Assembly (NCBI GenBank): GCA_036504075.1
Contig: DASXVX010000009.1
Location: 62,001-126,000, forward strand
Reading direction: 5' to 3'
Length of the DNA stretch: 64,000 nt
DNA from: DASXVX01 sp036504075
GTDB lineage: Bacteria; Bacillota; Sulfobacillia; Symbiobacteriales; Symbiobacteriaceae
In this document: in pieces, positions 38,108-47,782 of the stretch
Layout of the letters: every line of letters begins with the position of its first letter
How positions within the stretch are numbered: position 1 is the first letter of the stretch
Made by a program: the position numbers and the translations under genes
Notes under the pieces: model-generated
What the model was told of the DNA's origin: nothing
Seen by the model: the letters and a program-made list of their open reading frames with translations, nothing else
The model's database searches: none

Positions 38108-38914
38108 CTAGTCGTCTCCCATTGAAACGGTGGCGGGCTGAAGGCCGCCGAACTGTTGAAGATCGACGCGTGAAACGCCCATGACAAAGTGATGGACGCG
38201 CCATTTGCGGTCGCTTTGGAGGTGCGCATCGCCAATATATCGATCAGGGACAGAGGTCAGCGTCGGGTACGAATAGTCAAAATAGAGGCTGCCACTGTAT
38301 TGCGCGTTCGCATGCCGGGCGGTCAGAGCCGTCGCGAAACGGTCCAGCCAGTTCAGCCGGTCGTGGACACTGATGCTTCTGCACGTCTCGTCATTCCGGC
38401 ATGTGAAATAGTAGTTGTTATAGCCTTCCAGGCTCCCATAATCCAGCTTGTTTCCGCCGAGAGTCCCGAAGTTCTGCTGCAGATATGTTTCAAAGTCCCC
38501 TTCGGTCATGGCTTTGAGTCGTGTTGCTTCGGCAGCGGTGAGACCGCTAGCGGCTTGCGCTAACTGGGCCCGCAGCCCGGAGTTGTCCGATTGCAGTTGG
38601 TCGACCTGGGTCTTCAAATCAGCAAGCTGTTGGCCTGCGGTATTGTCTGTCTTAACAACCTTGCTGGTAAGGGTAGCGGTATTGGCCGCGGTATCCCACG
38701 CCACATCCATGCCTGCCGCATCCGCCACCGCCCGTAACGGCAACACGGTGCGGCCGTAAAAGATTACTGCCGGCACATCTGATTGCAGTGGCTTCCCATT
38801 TACGACTACGTTTACGACAGCGAAGCCCTGATAGGTCTGGCCAGCCGCCACGGCGGTAGCCGCCGCGAGGCAGATGCCGATCGTCAAGAGGAAAACGCGC
38901 GACAACCTGAACAT
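38108..38914 (-). CDS. Secreted stalk-domain (Cu_amine_oxidN1-like) moron protein
   Basis: 268 residues, opposite strand between the tail chaperone and tape-measure genes. A signal peptide (FLLTIGICLAAATAVAAGQT) is followed by VNVVVNGKPLQSDVPAVIFY, RTVLPLRAVADAAGMDVAWD and TATL: the copper amine oxidase N-terminal-like domain, common in Bacillota secreted proteins and not itself copper-binding. Then a coiled coil (about 95-135) and a C-terminal domain of unknown type ending WRVHHFVMGVSRVDLQQFGG. Ribosome site GGAGGGGTTGTA. Likely expressed from the prophage and altering the host surface. Confidence 0.85.
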   Translation of the reverse strand: MFRLSRVFLLTIGICLAAATAVAAGQTYQGFAVVNVVVNGKPLQSDVPAVIFYGRTVLPLRAVADAAGMDVAWDTAANTATLTSKVVKTDNTAGQQLADLKTQVDQLQSDNSGLRAQLAQAASGLTAAEATRLKAMTEGDFETYLQQNFGTLGGNKLDYGSLEGYNNYYFTCRNDETCRSISVHDRLNWLDRFATALTARHANAQYSGSLYFDYSYPTLTSVPDRYIGDAHLQSDRKWRVHHFVMGVSRVDLQQFGGLQPATVSMGDD

Positions 38915-39063
38915 TACAACCCCTCCATATCGAAATCCATAGCGAATCCAGTTCGAGCTTTAACCGAAAATTCCTGCGCGATGCTTTTAGGCAACCTGGC
39001 TGTTCTGCTGGGTTGTTTTCGTTTTTACAGCGGTTGGATTGCAGATGGGAAGGGGGGGCGCAC

Positions 39064-42000
39064 ATGGCCACGACCTTAGCCGAACTCCTCGTCGTAGTCG
39101 GTGCAGACCTGAAAGACTTCAACAAAGGCATGGCTCAGGTCGAGCGGGCCATGACCAAAACGCTTGGAACCGATGCGATGGCGGCCTCGCGGAGCGTAGT
39201 AACGGCCTTTTCGGTGGTTGGGGCGGCTATGGGCGCTTTGGGCGCTGCGTCAATCGGATTGGCCGCCGACATGGAGCAGAACCGGATTGCGTTTACGACT
39301 CTGCTCGGATCGGCGCAAAAAGCCGACACGTTTCTGCGCCAAATGGAAGAGTTCGCTGCCCGCACCCCGTTCCAGTTCAATGACCTGCTGGTAGCCTCGA
39401 AGCATCTCTTGGCCGTTGGTTTCGCCGCCAAAGATGTGATGCCTATCATGACCACGTTAGGCGATGCCGTGGCCGGCCTGGGCGGCGGCGCTGAAATGAT
39501 TGACCGGGTGACCAACTCGCTCGGCCAGATGCGCGCCAAGGGCAAAGTTTCCGCCGAGGAAATGCGCGAACTTGCTAAGGCTGGCATTCCGGCATGGCAA
39601 ATGCTTGCTGACGCCATAGGGACCACGGTCCCGGGCGCCATGAAAAAGGCCGAGGAAGGTGCAATCAGCTCTGCGGTCGCCATTCCGGCCATCCTGGCAG
39701 GCATGAACGCGAAATTTGGCGGCTTGATGGAGGCCCAAAGCCATAGCCTGGAAGGCATGTGGTCCAACACCAAGGATTCGCTGGCCGCAACCGGGCGCAT
39801 CATCGGCGCCAACCTGATCCAGGCGTTTGACCTGAAGGGCATTCTGGGAAAGGCGAACGCCCTGCTTGAGGAGTTCACGACTCATTTGAAGAGTGGCGGC
39901 ATCCGCGAGGCTATCAACGCGATCATCCCCGAAAGCCTTCACCGAAACATCACGCTGCTCGCCGGGGCCATCATGGGCGCCATGGTCCCAGCTTTGGCCC
40001 AGATGGCGCTTCACGCGCTAAGAGCAACGGTCCCCCTTCTGCCGTTCATTGCGGCCGGTGTGGCGCTTGCTGCGATTGCAAGGACCATCGCCAAGGCATG
40101 GGACGAGCCCATTGTCAAGCTTGGCGTCCTGGCCACGACCATTGGTTTGGTCGCAGTAGCGATTACCCAGATTAATTTCGCTGCTCTGCTTGGGGGAATC
40201 GCCAAACTGGTGCCTGGTCTGAACGCTCTCATCACTGCGGCCGAAAAAGCGGGCGGTGCGGTGGCCCTGCTGGCGAAGGCCATGACCTTCCTGGCCGCCA
40301 ATCCCATCATCCTGATTGTCGCCGGGCTGGCTGCCGCTACGATTGCGGTCGCGGCGTTCATCAACGCACAGAAGAGGGCCCAGGAAGAGCAGCACAAGCA
40401 GGCGCAGTCACTGGTCGAACTGTCCAGTCGGTACGGTCAACTCACCCAGGCGATGAACGACAGCGGTAAGTCCGAAGCCGAACGCAAGGCTGCGGGCGAA
40501 GAGCAGAAGCGGATCATCCAGGAGATTGGCGACGCGTTCCCGGGGCTGGTGAAGAAGTGGGACGACCACGGAAAAGCTGTGTCACTCGACACCGACAAAC
40601 TGCGGGAAAACACGGTCGCTGCCCGCGCAAACGTGGCGGCCGCCAACGAGGCCGCACTAGCGAAAAACCGCGACGCCCTGAAATCGCTGGTGGAGCAACG
40701 CCAGAGTTTGCAGGAGGAAATCGTCAAGGCCGAAGCGCGGGGGAACGCCATCGTGTCGCCCGGCGGCAAGTTCGTGTCGACCGTCAAGAGCGCCGCCCAC
40801 CTGCGGGACCAGCTTGCGAAAATCAACGAGCAGATCGAAACCACGGCAGCGAACATGGACAAGCTTCACGCCCAAAGCGGCAACGCGCCCATTTCTAACG
40901 ACCGGGATATCTCCAGCATCGCGCTGCGACGGGCCCAGCAAAACGCCCAGGCGACCAGGGATGTCGAGTCCCAAGCGGCGGCCGACGCTACCGCCGACAA
41001 GAAAAAGTACCTTGAAGAGTTCGATGTGGCGTTTTCGCGGGCGAATGACAAGGCCACGACCGACTTTGACCGTTCGGTTCAGGACCAGACCGAAGCATTC
41101 AAGCACGGGCAGGAGGACCAGCTAGCTGCTTTTGAACACGGCCAGGAGGCCGCCAGGACCACCTTTGAGCGGGCGCAGCAGGACAAGTTGGCCACTTTCG
41201 AGCAAGGGCAGTCCCAGGAAAAAACCGCCTACGAACGCCACCAGCAGGATCTACTAACCGCCTTCGAGCGCAGGCAGGAGGACGCAAAACGCGCCGAAGA
41301 GCAGGCGCTGCAGGACCGGTTGGACCGATTCAAGGAGGCCCAGGCTCGCGAGAAAACCGCATACGAGCGGCACCAGCAGGATCTGCTCAATGCCTTCAAG
41401 GATCGACAGTCGGATGAGCTGGAGGCCCTGCGCAAGCGCCAGGATGCAGAGCGGGCGGCGGTCGATAAAGACTACGCCGCTAAGGTCGCGGCCCTGAAGG
41501 GCCAGCAGGATGCCATTAAGGACCAGCAGGAGATCGAGCAGACCGCCAAGCGGCGCGAAGAGCTCGCCAAGAGCGTTCATAAGGCGCAGGAAGAACTGGG
41601 CAAGGCGTTGGCAAAGGGCGATTTGCAGGCCATCGCCGATGCGCAGGAGCGGGTTGGCACCGCCCTTGAAGCCCAGGTTGCGTTTGAGACCGATCTGAAG
41701 CGTAAGGGTCAACTAGAGCAACTTCAGGATCAGATGGACGCCCTGCGGACGCAGAAGGACCTTGACCTTCAGGCCCTCAAGGATAAGCAGGACGCCCAGA
41801 AAAAGGGCGTGGAGGAAAGCCAAACGACGGCTCTCCAGGCCTATCAGCGCGAACTTGAGGACGAGAAGACTCGTTGGGAAGGGCGCCAGGCGAGGCGCCT
41901 TCAGCGGGAAGAAGCCGAAATCGCAGCCGAAAAACTCGGGTTCGATCGCAAGCGGGCAGACGCCAAGAAGCGTTATGAGCAGCGGTTGGCAGACGATAAG

Positions 42001-42882
42001 ACGGCCTTCGAGGAGCGGCAGGCCGAACGCAAGAAGCGGTTCGCACGTGAACAGGCCGACCAACTGAAAGCCTACGACGACCAGCAAAAGGCCGCGCTGA
42101 AGGCACTCCAGGACCGCCAGGCCGATGAATTTGAAGCCTGGAACCGGGCACAGGAAGACCGCAAGACGCGGTACAAGCAAGAATTGGAAGACCTGAAAAC
42201 CTCGTTCGAGGACAAGCATTCCGCGCAGCAGCGGTTCATCGCCGACTGGAACGCCGGTGTTGCCTCGTTGGCGGCTATGGTGCCACCAGTTGCGGGACCT
42301 TCGCTGCCGGTCCCATCTGCGACTACCAGCGGGTCGGCGACAACACCGTTTACGCCGATTGCTGCGCCTTCCCCAACAGCCGCAGCGCAGACGACGCCCG
42401 TGACTGCGCAGCCCGTGGGCGCGCCCTTGACGCCCGGAATCGGCAAACTCGATCAGGCTGCACAGTTGGCCCAGATGGGCGCTATCGAGGACGCCGTAGA
42501 CTTGGTGGTCGAAGCATTCCCGGACCTGTCGCGCGACCAGGCCCGCCAGAACATCGTGGACAGCTTGCCTCACCTCGCCAGCGGTGCAATCGCCACCCGG
42601 CCGACCCTGGCCGTTGTGGGTGACTCACCCGACCCGCAGGGAGAGGGGATCATCCCCCTGTCCGACCTATGGGAACGGATGAGCGCCTTTACCCATCGCG
42701 TTGCTGCTACCGTCGCCAATTCCATGCCAAGGCCGAATGTGTCTCCAGCTATCGCGTCGACCGGTGCCAACGCGTCCGGCGCGCCGATGATCATCCAGCA
42801 GATTCTGGATGGCCGCGTACTGGCTGAATCCATGATCAGACACCAGCCCGGCGCACTGATGAAACTGGGGGTGAGGACGTGA
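39064..42882 (+). CDS. Tape measure protein
   Basis: 1272 residues. Residues 70-190 are the tape-measure N-terminal domain (MEQNRIAFTTLLGSAQKADT, VTNSLGQMRAKGKVSAEEMR, KAGIPAWQMLADAIG). Hydrophobic segments follow at about 300-450 (for example NPIILIVAGLAAATIAVAAF), then a long charged coiled coil with an 11-residue repeat array (residues 674-794), a proline/threonine linker (about 1075-1125) and a C-terminal ASGAIATRPTLAVVGDSPDP segment typical of these proteins. It sets tail length and helps DNA ejection. Confidence 0.95.
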   Translation: MATTLAELLVVVGADLKDFNKGMAQVERAMTKTLGTDAMAASRSVVTAFSVVGAAMGALGAASIGLAADMEQNRIAFTTLLGSAQKADTFLRQMEEFAARTPFQFNDLLVASKHLLAVGFAAKDVMPIMTTLGDAVAGLGGGAEMIDRVTNSLGQMRAKGKVSAEEMRELAKAGIPAWQMLADAIGTTVPGAMKKAEEGAISSAVAIPAILAGMNAKFGGLMEAQSHSLEGMWSNTKDSLAATGRIIGANLIQAFDLKGILGKANALLEEFTTHLKSGGIREAINAIIPESLHRNITLLAGAIMGAMVPALAQMALHALRATVPLLPFIAAGVALAAIARTIAKAWDEPIVKLGVLATTIGLVAVAITQINFAALLGGIAKLVPGLNALITAAEKAGGAVALLAKAMTFLAANPIILIVAGLAAATIAVAAFINAQKRAQEEQHKQAQSLVELSSRYGQLTQAMNDSGKSEAERKAAGEEQKRIIQEIGDAFPGLVKKWDDHGKAVSLDTDKLRENTVAARANVAAANEAALAKNRDALKSLVEQRQSLQEEIVKAEARGNAIVSPGGKFVSTVKSAAHLRDQLAKINEQIETTAANMDKLHAQSGNAPISNDRDISSIALRRAQQNAQATRDVESQAAADATADKKKYLEEFDVAFSRANDKATTDFDRSVQDQTEAFKHGQEDQLAAFEHGQEAARTTFERAQQDKLATFEQGQSQEKTAYERHQQDLLTAFERRQEDAKRAEEQALQDRLDRFKEAQAREKTAYERHQQDLLNAFKDRQSDELEALRKRQDAERAAVDKDYAAKVAALKGQQDAIKDQQEIEQTAKRREELAKSVHKAQEELGKALAKGDLQAIADAQERVGTALEAQVAFETDLKRKGQLEQLQDQMDALRTQKDLDLQALKDKQDAQKKGVEESQTTALQAYQRELEDEKTRWEGRQARRLQREEAEIAAEKLGFDRKRADAKKRYEQRLADDKTAFEERQAERKKRFAREQADQLKAYDDQQKAALKALQDRQADEFEAWNRAQEDRKTRYKQELEDLKTSFEDKHSAQQRFIADWNAGVASLAAMVPPVAGPSLPVPSATTSGSATTPFTPIAAPSPTAAAQTTPVTAQPVGAPLTPGIGKLDQAAQLAQMGAIEDAVDLVVEAFPDLSRDQARQNIVDSLPHLASGAIATRPTLAVVGDSPDPQGEGIIPLSDLWERMSAFTHRVAATVANSMPRPNVSPAIASTGANASGAPMIIQQILDGRVLAESMIRHQPGALMKLGVRT
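41083..41445 (+). repeat. Eleven tandem 33-base (11-residue) repeats in the tape measure
   Basis: Consecutive units: DQTEAFKHGQE, DQLAAFEHGQE, AARTTFERAQQ, DKLATFEQGQS, QEKTAYERHQQ, DLLTAFERRQE, DAKRAEEQALQ, DRLDRFKEAQA, REKTAYERHQQ, DLLNAFKDRQS, DELEALRKRQD. Aromatic at position 6 and Gln at position 10 recur. 11-residue spacing implies a hendecad, nearly untwisted coiled coil. Confidence 0.9.
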
Positions 42883-45800
42883 CGACCCCGGCACAACGAG
42901 TCATCAATTCGCAAGCCGACTGGCAGGCAGGTGCCCTCCCCCCACAAGCCGATGCGGTGTCTACCCCCGGTGCTGTGCAACTCTACCGGCCTACACCGGC
43001 GTTTACGCGCGCCTCTGTAGCCTACCACCCGGAGACGGGGGTACAGGTAGCAGCGGGCGCGCCGCGGTATCCAAACGGGCGGTACCAGAACCTGCTCACC
43101 GCGAATCAGGCCGACGTGGAGACGGACATCTCTGGTTTCGTAACGAATGGCGGCGGGGTTACCACCCTGACGCGTGACTCTAGCAAAGCGTGGCATGGAA
43201 GCGCCAGCCTGAAGGTGGTTTGCGATGGCGCTGCAGCGTATCAAGGGACGCGAGTGTCCTTCAACGCCGAACCAGGGCGAACTTACAGGGCAAGTCTATA
43301 CCTCACGGGCACTGGCACGCTTAAGATCACGCTGAATGGGGCGACGAGCGTTGGCGCTGGTGGCGTGACAGGCCCCCTGATCACGCTAGGACCGGCATGG
43401 ACACGGTACTCGTTGCAGGTTACTGCCGACGCTGTCGGTGGAACGATCAACTTCATCCCCAATACGGATACCCCGGCCCAGGCTATCACTTTCTGGACGG
43501 ATGGCTGGCAAGTCGAGGAGGGCGGTCTCACCGACTGGCGCCCCGGTGGAACGGGACAGGGACTCTTCATCGAAGAGGGCACGACTACCCTGGTAACCAA
43601 CGGCAGTTTCGAGAACGGGTTAACCGGTTGGACGCAAGGAAACTTCTATGGTGCCCTCGTGTGGGCGGCGGGGTCTGGCGGCTACATGAGTACCAACGCC
43701 GCAAAGGCGACGAACAGCAGTGGTGCCACCACATATTCGCAGACGCTGAAACAAGCAGTAGCCGTTACAAACAGCGCGACCTACACGGTGACTGTCGCCT
43801 ATCAGAACACCACAGCCAGCGGTGGCGCTTTGATTTTGGCGCTTGAGAGCGCAAGCGGTGACAATCTCGCGGTCCAACATTCCTATGGTCAGGCAAACGG
43901 CTACACCAGGGTGTCGTTCTCGGTAATAGCGACCGAGACCGGGACATGGTATTTTAAGGCCCTGCTGTACCTCGCCAACGGCATCATGGGTTATGTCGAT
44001 TTGGTGCAGGTTGAGCCAAAGACGTATGCGACATCCTGGACCGACACCACCCGCGCCAACGAAACAGCGACCATTCCCACTACTGGTCTATCCCCTACAC
44101 AGGGGACGGTAGAGATGTGGGCTTACGTCAATGCGATGGCGAGGCGCACCACTAACTACTCCGAACTCTGGTGCGTTAGGGGACAGGCGTCCGGTTCGTA
44201 CTTCTCTCTCCTACACGCAACGTCCGCCAACTGGGAACTGATGACATACGACGGTACAACTGCAGCAGCAAGCTATACGCCCGATTCCGTTACGCCAGAC
44301 GGATGGCACCACTTCGCCGTTTCCTGGAACGGTTCTACGGTGAAAGCCTACATTGACGGAGCATTGAAGATAACGCAGAACACGCCCCACATGCCTGCAG
44401 CATTCGCTACGTCACTGTATGTCGGCGGCGGGGCCGTCAATGGATACCTCAACACCACCTTCGACGAACTCCACATCTCCAACATAGCCCGTAGTGATGC
44501 AGAGATAGCTGCTCATGCGACGGCTACGTCGCCCCTGACGGCGGATGCATCCACGTTGGCCCTCTGCCCCTTCGATGGCAACCTGGTATCGGACTACCCG
44601 AGCCAGGCGACGATAACGACCAGGGCCCTTGATCTGGCGGGTCCGCGCCGTCCGACCATCTCGGCCGCCATTACCACAACGGCCCCGGCGGGCACTGCGG
44701 TAACCATCAGTCGGTGGCGGGACTCAGCGAACGGCGGTGCGTGGAACGCGTGGAGCGCGTTCACGGGCGGTCAAATCTCCGGCTGCGTGCTGAGGTATAT
44801 CCAGTTTGAGATCATCCTGAGCACCACGGCGGCGACTGCAACGCCTACACTTTCCGGTTTGACCGTCACCATCAACAGCTTTGTCCTCATGATCGGCGGG
44901 GTGGACCGGACCAACCTCCTGCGAGAGCGCACGCTACGGGTCGACGACCGACTTAACGAGCGCAGCACGGCGGCGATGATGTTGAGCGTCACTTCCGGCC
45001 TCTACATCCCCGGTTCGTTGGACGCCGTGGTGGTCTATCTCGCAAATGTGGTCGCCTTCGCTGGATTCGCCTGGGACCCCACAGCAAAACTGATGGTTGA
45101 GGACGGAGACCGCACCGAACACTGGGTAAATCTCAACTGCGTGGACAATCACCTGCTGGCAGATCGGCGGATGTACCCAGAAACGCACGACGGGCTCACC
45201 TGCGGGCAGATTGTCCAGTATGCCATCACCAACTACCTGGCAGCAGATGGAGTGACAGCAGGCGTCATCCAGGATGGCCCGGTGGTCACTCGCTACGTGG
45301 GCGACTACAACGTCTCGATCAGCAAGGTCCTGGACGATTTGGCCCAGCAAGCGGGGTATTACTGGCGCATCAATCCGGATAAGACGTTGGATTTCGCAGA
45401 CCGCAGCACCAGTTTGGCTCCGTGGAACGTGACCACGAGTTCGAGAATCCGCAGCATCGAAGTCCGCAAGCACCCGGAGAACTACCGCAACGTGCAGTAT
45501 GGGCGGCCTGTGCAAGACGTGACCAGTGTCAGAACAGACAGTCGCCCCGGTGACGGCAAGACCCGAGCTTTCACCATGAACTACCCGTTAGCGACGGTGC
45601 CGACCGTCAAGGTCAACGGAGTAACGAAAGCGGTCGGCATTCTCGGACTGGATACCGGAAAAGATTGGTACTGGCAAAAAGGCAGTCAGGTAATTGTCCA
45701 GGACGACGCCGGAACAATTCTCATCAGCACCGACACGCTTGCGGTCACCTACCAGGGCCTGTTCCCGACTCGGGTGCGAGTGGAGAATCCCGCGGAGATA

Positions 45801-46307
45801 GCGACACGGGCCGCGGCCGAGGGCACGTCTGGGATTTATGAGGCATCGACCGATTACGACGGGCTGGATAGCGCCACAGCGGCCCTGGAGGCCACAACTG
45901 CCGAACTGACCAGATACGCCCGCCTGAACGCCGATGTGTCCTATGAGACGGAGGTGGTGGGTCTAAAGGCGGGCCAACTCCAAACCATCACAGTTCCGGC
46001 GGTGGGCGCCAGTGGACAGTTTTTGATCCAAGAGGTCGAGCTTCAGGACTTCGGCGGGTCGGTGGCCAATCAGTACCGCTACACCATCAAAGCCCTGGAT
46101 GGTTCTGCGGTCGGGTCGTGGATTCAGTTTTACAAACGTCTGGTCGCCAATGGCCAGGCGTTTTCAATTCGCGACAACGAGGTGCTCTTGAAGGCCAAGA
46201 GCCTCAAGGACGGCGTCATTGTCGGCGACACACTGACCTACTCCAAGGCGGGTCCGGAGTCGCGCACAGAGACCATGCAGACCGGCTTCGGCGAGGTTGC
46301 CTCATGA
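42879..46307 (+). CDS. Giant tail-tip/hub protein with lectin-like domains
   Basis: 1142 residues, GTGA overlap with the tape measure gene. Two carbohydrate-binding-module-like beta-sandwiches (about 80-220, and 230-385 starting TTLVTNGSFENGLTGWTQGN) and a LamG/concanavalin-like domain (about 395-545: GTVEMWAYVNAMA, DGWHHFAVSWNGSTVKAYID, FDELHISNIARSDAEIAAH) precede a tail hub/Tal-like region (about 670-1100: VDRTNLLRERTLRVDDRLNE, LAQQAGYYWRINPDKTLDFA). It probably combines hub and receptor binding; no separate Dit gene is seen. Confidence 0.85.
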   Translation: MTTPAQRVINSQADWQAGALPPQADAVSTPGAVQLYRPTPAFTRASVAYHPETGVQVAAGAPRYPNGRYQNLLTANQADVETDISGFVTNGGGVTTLTRDSSKAWHGSASLKVVCDGAAAYQGTRVSFNAEPGRTYRASLYLTGTGTLKITLNGATSVGAGGVTGPLITLGPAWTRYSLQVTADAVGGTINFIPNTDTPAQAITFWTDGWQVEEGGLTDWRPGGTGQGLFIEEGTTTLVTNGSFENGLTGWTQGNFYGALVWAAGSGGYMSTNAAKATNSSGATTYSQTLKQAVAVTNSATYTVTVAYQNTTASGGALILALESASGDNLAVQHSYGQANGYTRVSFSVIATETGTWYFKALLYLANGIMGYVDLVQVEPKTYATSWTDTTRANETATIPTTGLSPTQGTVEMWAYVNAMARRTTNYSELWCVRGQASGSYFSLLHATSANWELMTYDGTTAAASYTPDSVTPDGWHHFAVSWNGSTVKAYIDGALKITQNTPHMPAAFATSLYVGGGAVNGYLNTTFDELHISNIARSDAEIAAHATATSPLTADASTLALCPFDGNLVSDYPSQATITTRALDLAGPRRPTISAAITTTAPAGTAVTISRWRDSANGGAWNAWSAFTGGQISGCVLRYIQFEIILSTTAATATPTLSGLTVTINSFVLMIGGVDRTNLLRERTLRVDDRLNERSTAAMMLSVTSGLYIPGSLDAVVVYLANVVAFAGFAWDPTAKLMVEDGDRTEHWVNLNCVDNHLLADRRMYPETHDGLTCGQIVQYAITNYLAADGVTAGVIQDGPVVTRYVGDYNVSISKVLDDLAQQAGYYWRINPDKTLDFADRSTSLAPWNVTTSSRIRSIEVRKHPENYRNVQYGRPVQDVTSVRTDSRPGDGKTRAFTMNYPLATVPTVKVNGVTKAVGILGLDTGKDWYWQKGSQVIVQDDAGTILISTDTLAVTYQGLFPTRVRVENPAEIATRAAAEGTSGIYEASTDYDGLDSATAALEATTAELTRYARLNADVSYETEVVGLKAGQLQTITVPAVGASGQFLIQEVELQDFGGSVANQYRYTIKALDGSAVGSWIQFYKRLVANGQAFSIRDNEVLLKAKSLKDGVIVGDTLTYSKAGPESRTETMQTGFGEVAS

Positions 46308-46322
46308 GAGAGGAGGGAGTTC

Positions 46323-46901
46323 ATGCAAATTGCGGCCCGCACTGGGGTATTGGTGTCGGTCAACGTTACCAGACGCCGTTATGAGGTGCTGCCCCCCACG
46401 TGGAGGCAGCACCTCATTCGTAAGCTGTGGGTGTTTTCGCGACTCCGCGGATGGTTGCTGGATCACGGGTTTACCCCGGACCGGCTCGGGAGGCTGCTCG
46501 GTGAGGACCAGGTGCACAACATGGTCCCGACTTCGGGGTTAAACCTGATTCGGGACCTACTCCGGGGCACGGTGGCGGTGGGCATCACCTACTTCGCCCT
46601 GGGTGCCGGGACAACGGCGGCCGCGGCCGGCGATGTGAAGCTGCAGACCGAGCTATATCGCGATACCCTTACGTCCACAGCGGTAGCCAACGGTCACCTC
46701 TACGCCAAATACTACCTGCCTTCGACTGCGGGCAACGGCAACAGCTACACAGAGGCCGGAGAGTGTGGTGGAGCGGCCACAGCGACAACGGACAGCGGTA
46801 CGCTCTATGCCCGGTCGGTGTTCGCGGCGGACGCCAAAACGACTGCCCAGGCATGGACATTCACATGGGACAACTCATTTGCTGATGATGGGGTGGCGTG
46901 A
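46323..46901 (+). CDS. Tail protein of the tip/fibre region
   Basis: 192 residues, ATG after GAGAGGAGGGAGTTC. From about residue 72 it follows a family common in Bacillota tails: SGLNLIRDLLRGTVAVGITY, FALGAGTTAAAAGDVKLQTE, YTEAGECGG and GTLYARSVFA. The first 70 residues are basic and unusual and include a 13-bp perfect DNA hairpin. Confidence 0.75.
   Translation: MQIAARTGVLVSVNVTRRRYEVLPPTWRQHLIRKLWVFSRLRGWLLDHGFTPDRLGRLLGEDQVHNMVPTSGLNLIRDLLRGTVAVGITYFALGAGTTAAAAGDVKLQTELYRDTLTSTAVANGHLYAKYYLPSTAGNGNSYTEAGECGGAATATTDSGTLYARSVFAADAKTTAQAWTFTWDNSFADDGVA
46381..46417. repeat. 13-bp perfect inverted repeat inside a tail gene
   Basis: ATGAGGTGCTGCC (46381-46393), 11-base spacer containing palindrome CCACGTGG, then GGCAGCACCTCAT (46405-46417). 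Encodes residues 20-32 of the tail protein. Confidence 0.9.
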
Positions 46902-47770
46902 TGGCGGTCAAGATTTTCCCTAGCGCGAACGATGTGGCCGGATCGGCCGGAGACGGCATCACCTGGAAAGAAGCTAATGCAACATCGTGGCTAAAAGCAA
47001 TCGCCGCCGCTGATTTTGTGATCAGCGGTTTTTTGCTGCCTGCTACCAGTGCCTCACTGACCATCGCAGTCCCGCTGGGTCAGGCCATGCTACAGGGCTA
47101 TTGGGTGACCATCGACGCATCAACCAACGTCGTGTGTACCGCCAGCAATACCAATTACATTTACCTGGTGCTGACCTTGGACGGCAGTAGCCACGTCACC
47201 ACGGCAGGGTTCACAGCAAACACGACCGGGACGCCTCCGGCCAATAGTCTGCTCATCGGTACGGCAGTGGCTGGGGCCAGTTCCGTCACCAGTACGGTGG
47301 ATAAACGGCTGGTAGGATTCACGCTGCCGGTCATGAACACAAACGCCACACCCCCCAGCCCTGGCAACTACGTTCCGGTTACCGTCTATAACACCAATGT
47401 ACCGGAACATCGTTGGGCGCAGGACTCTAACGGCGCTCTGTTCTTGCAGGTTAACACCAACGCAGCAGGCGTGCCCAATTGGGTCAATGTGCTTCAGATA
47501 GCCGACGATACGGGTCTCCCGACGTTCTACCAGAACGTAACAGCGCCTTCGCTCTCTGCCACCGGCCTCACTGGTGCGACAGCGGCTTCCAGATACGTGG
47601 GCGCTACCGTTGCCGGTCCCCCTGTCAGCGGTACTTTTGCAGTCGGTGACTTCGTGATTGACCAGACCGCCGCCATTTGGGTTTGCTCGGTGGCTGGTAC
47701 ACCTGGAACATGGGGACAGCCCGGCACCCCTGCTTACCTGGACCCGGTGGCCGCCATGCTATTTGGATAG
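46901..47770 (+). CDS. Baseplate/fibre protein
   Basis: 289 residues, TGATG overlap with the upstream gene. The N-terminal half resembles phage fibre shafts (TASNTNYIYLVLTLDGSSH, NSLLIGTAVAGASSVTSTVD); a C-terminal adhesin-like beta region ends GDFVIDQTAAIWVCSVAGTP. Low charge and rich in Thr/Ala/Val, as in virion fibres. Confidence 0.7.
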   Translation: MAVKIFPSANDVAGSAGDGITWKEANATSWLKAIAAADFVISGFLLPATSASLTIAVPLGQAMLQGYWVTIDASTNVVCTASNTNYIYLVLTLDGSSHVTTAGFTANTTGTPPANSLLIGTAVAGASSVTSTVDKRLVGFTLPVMNTNATPPSPGNYVPVTVYNTNVPEHRWAQDSNGALFLQVNTNAAGVPNWVNVLQIADDTGLPTFYQNVTAPSLSATGLTGATAASRYVGATVAGPPVSGTFAVGDFVIDQTAAIWVCSVAGTPGTWGQPGTPAYLDPVAAMLFG

Positions 47771-47782
47771 GAGGGATCAACT

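Noticed and set aside
38108..38914. Copper binding by the amine-oxidase N-terminal-like domain
   Set aside because: The domain name comes from its host enzyme; the domain does not carry the copper site, and no His cluster is visible here.
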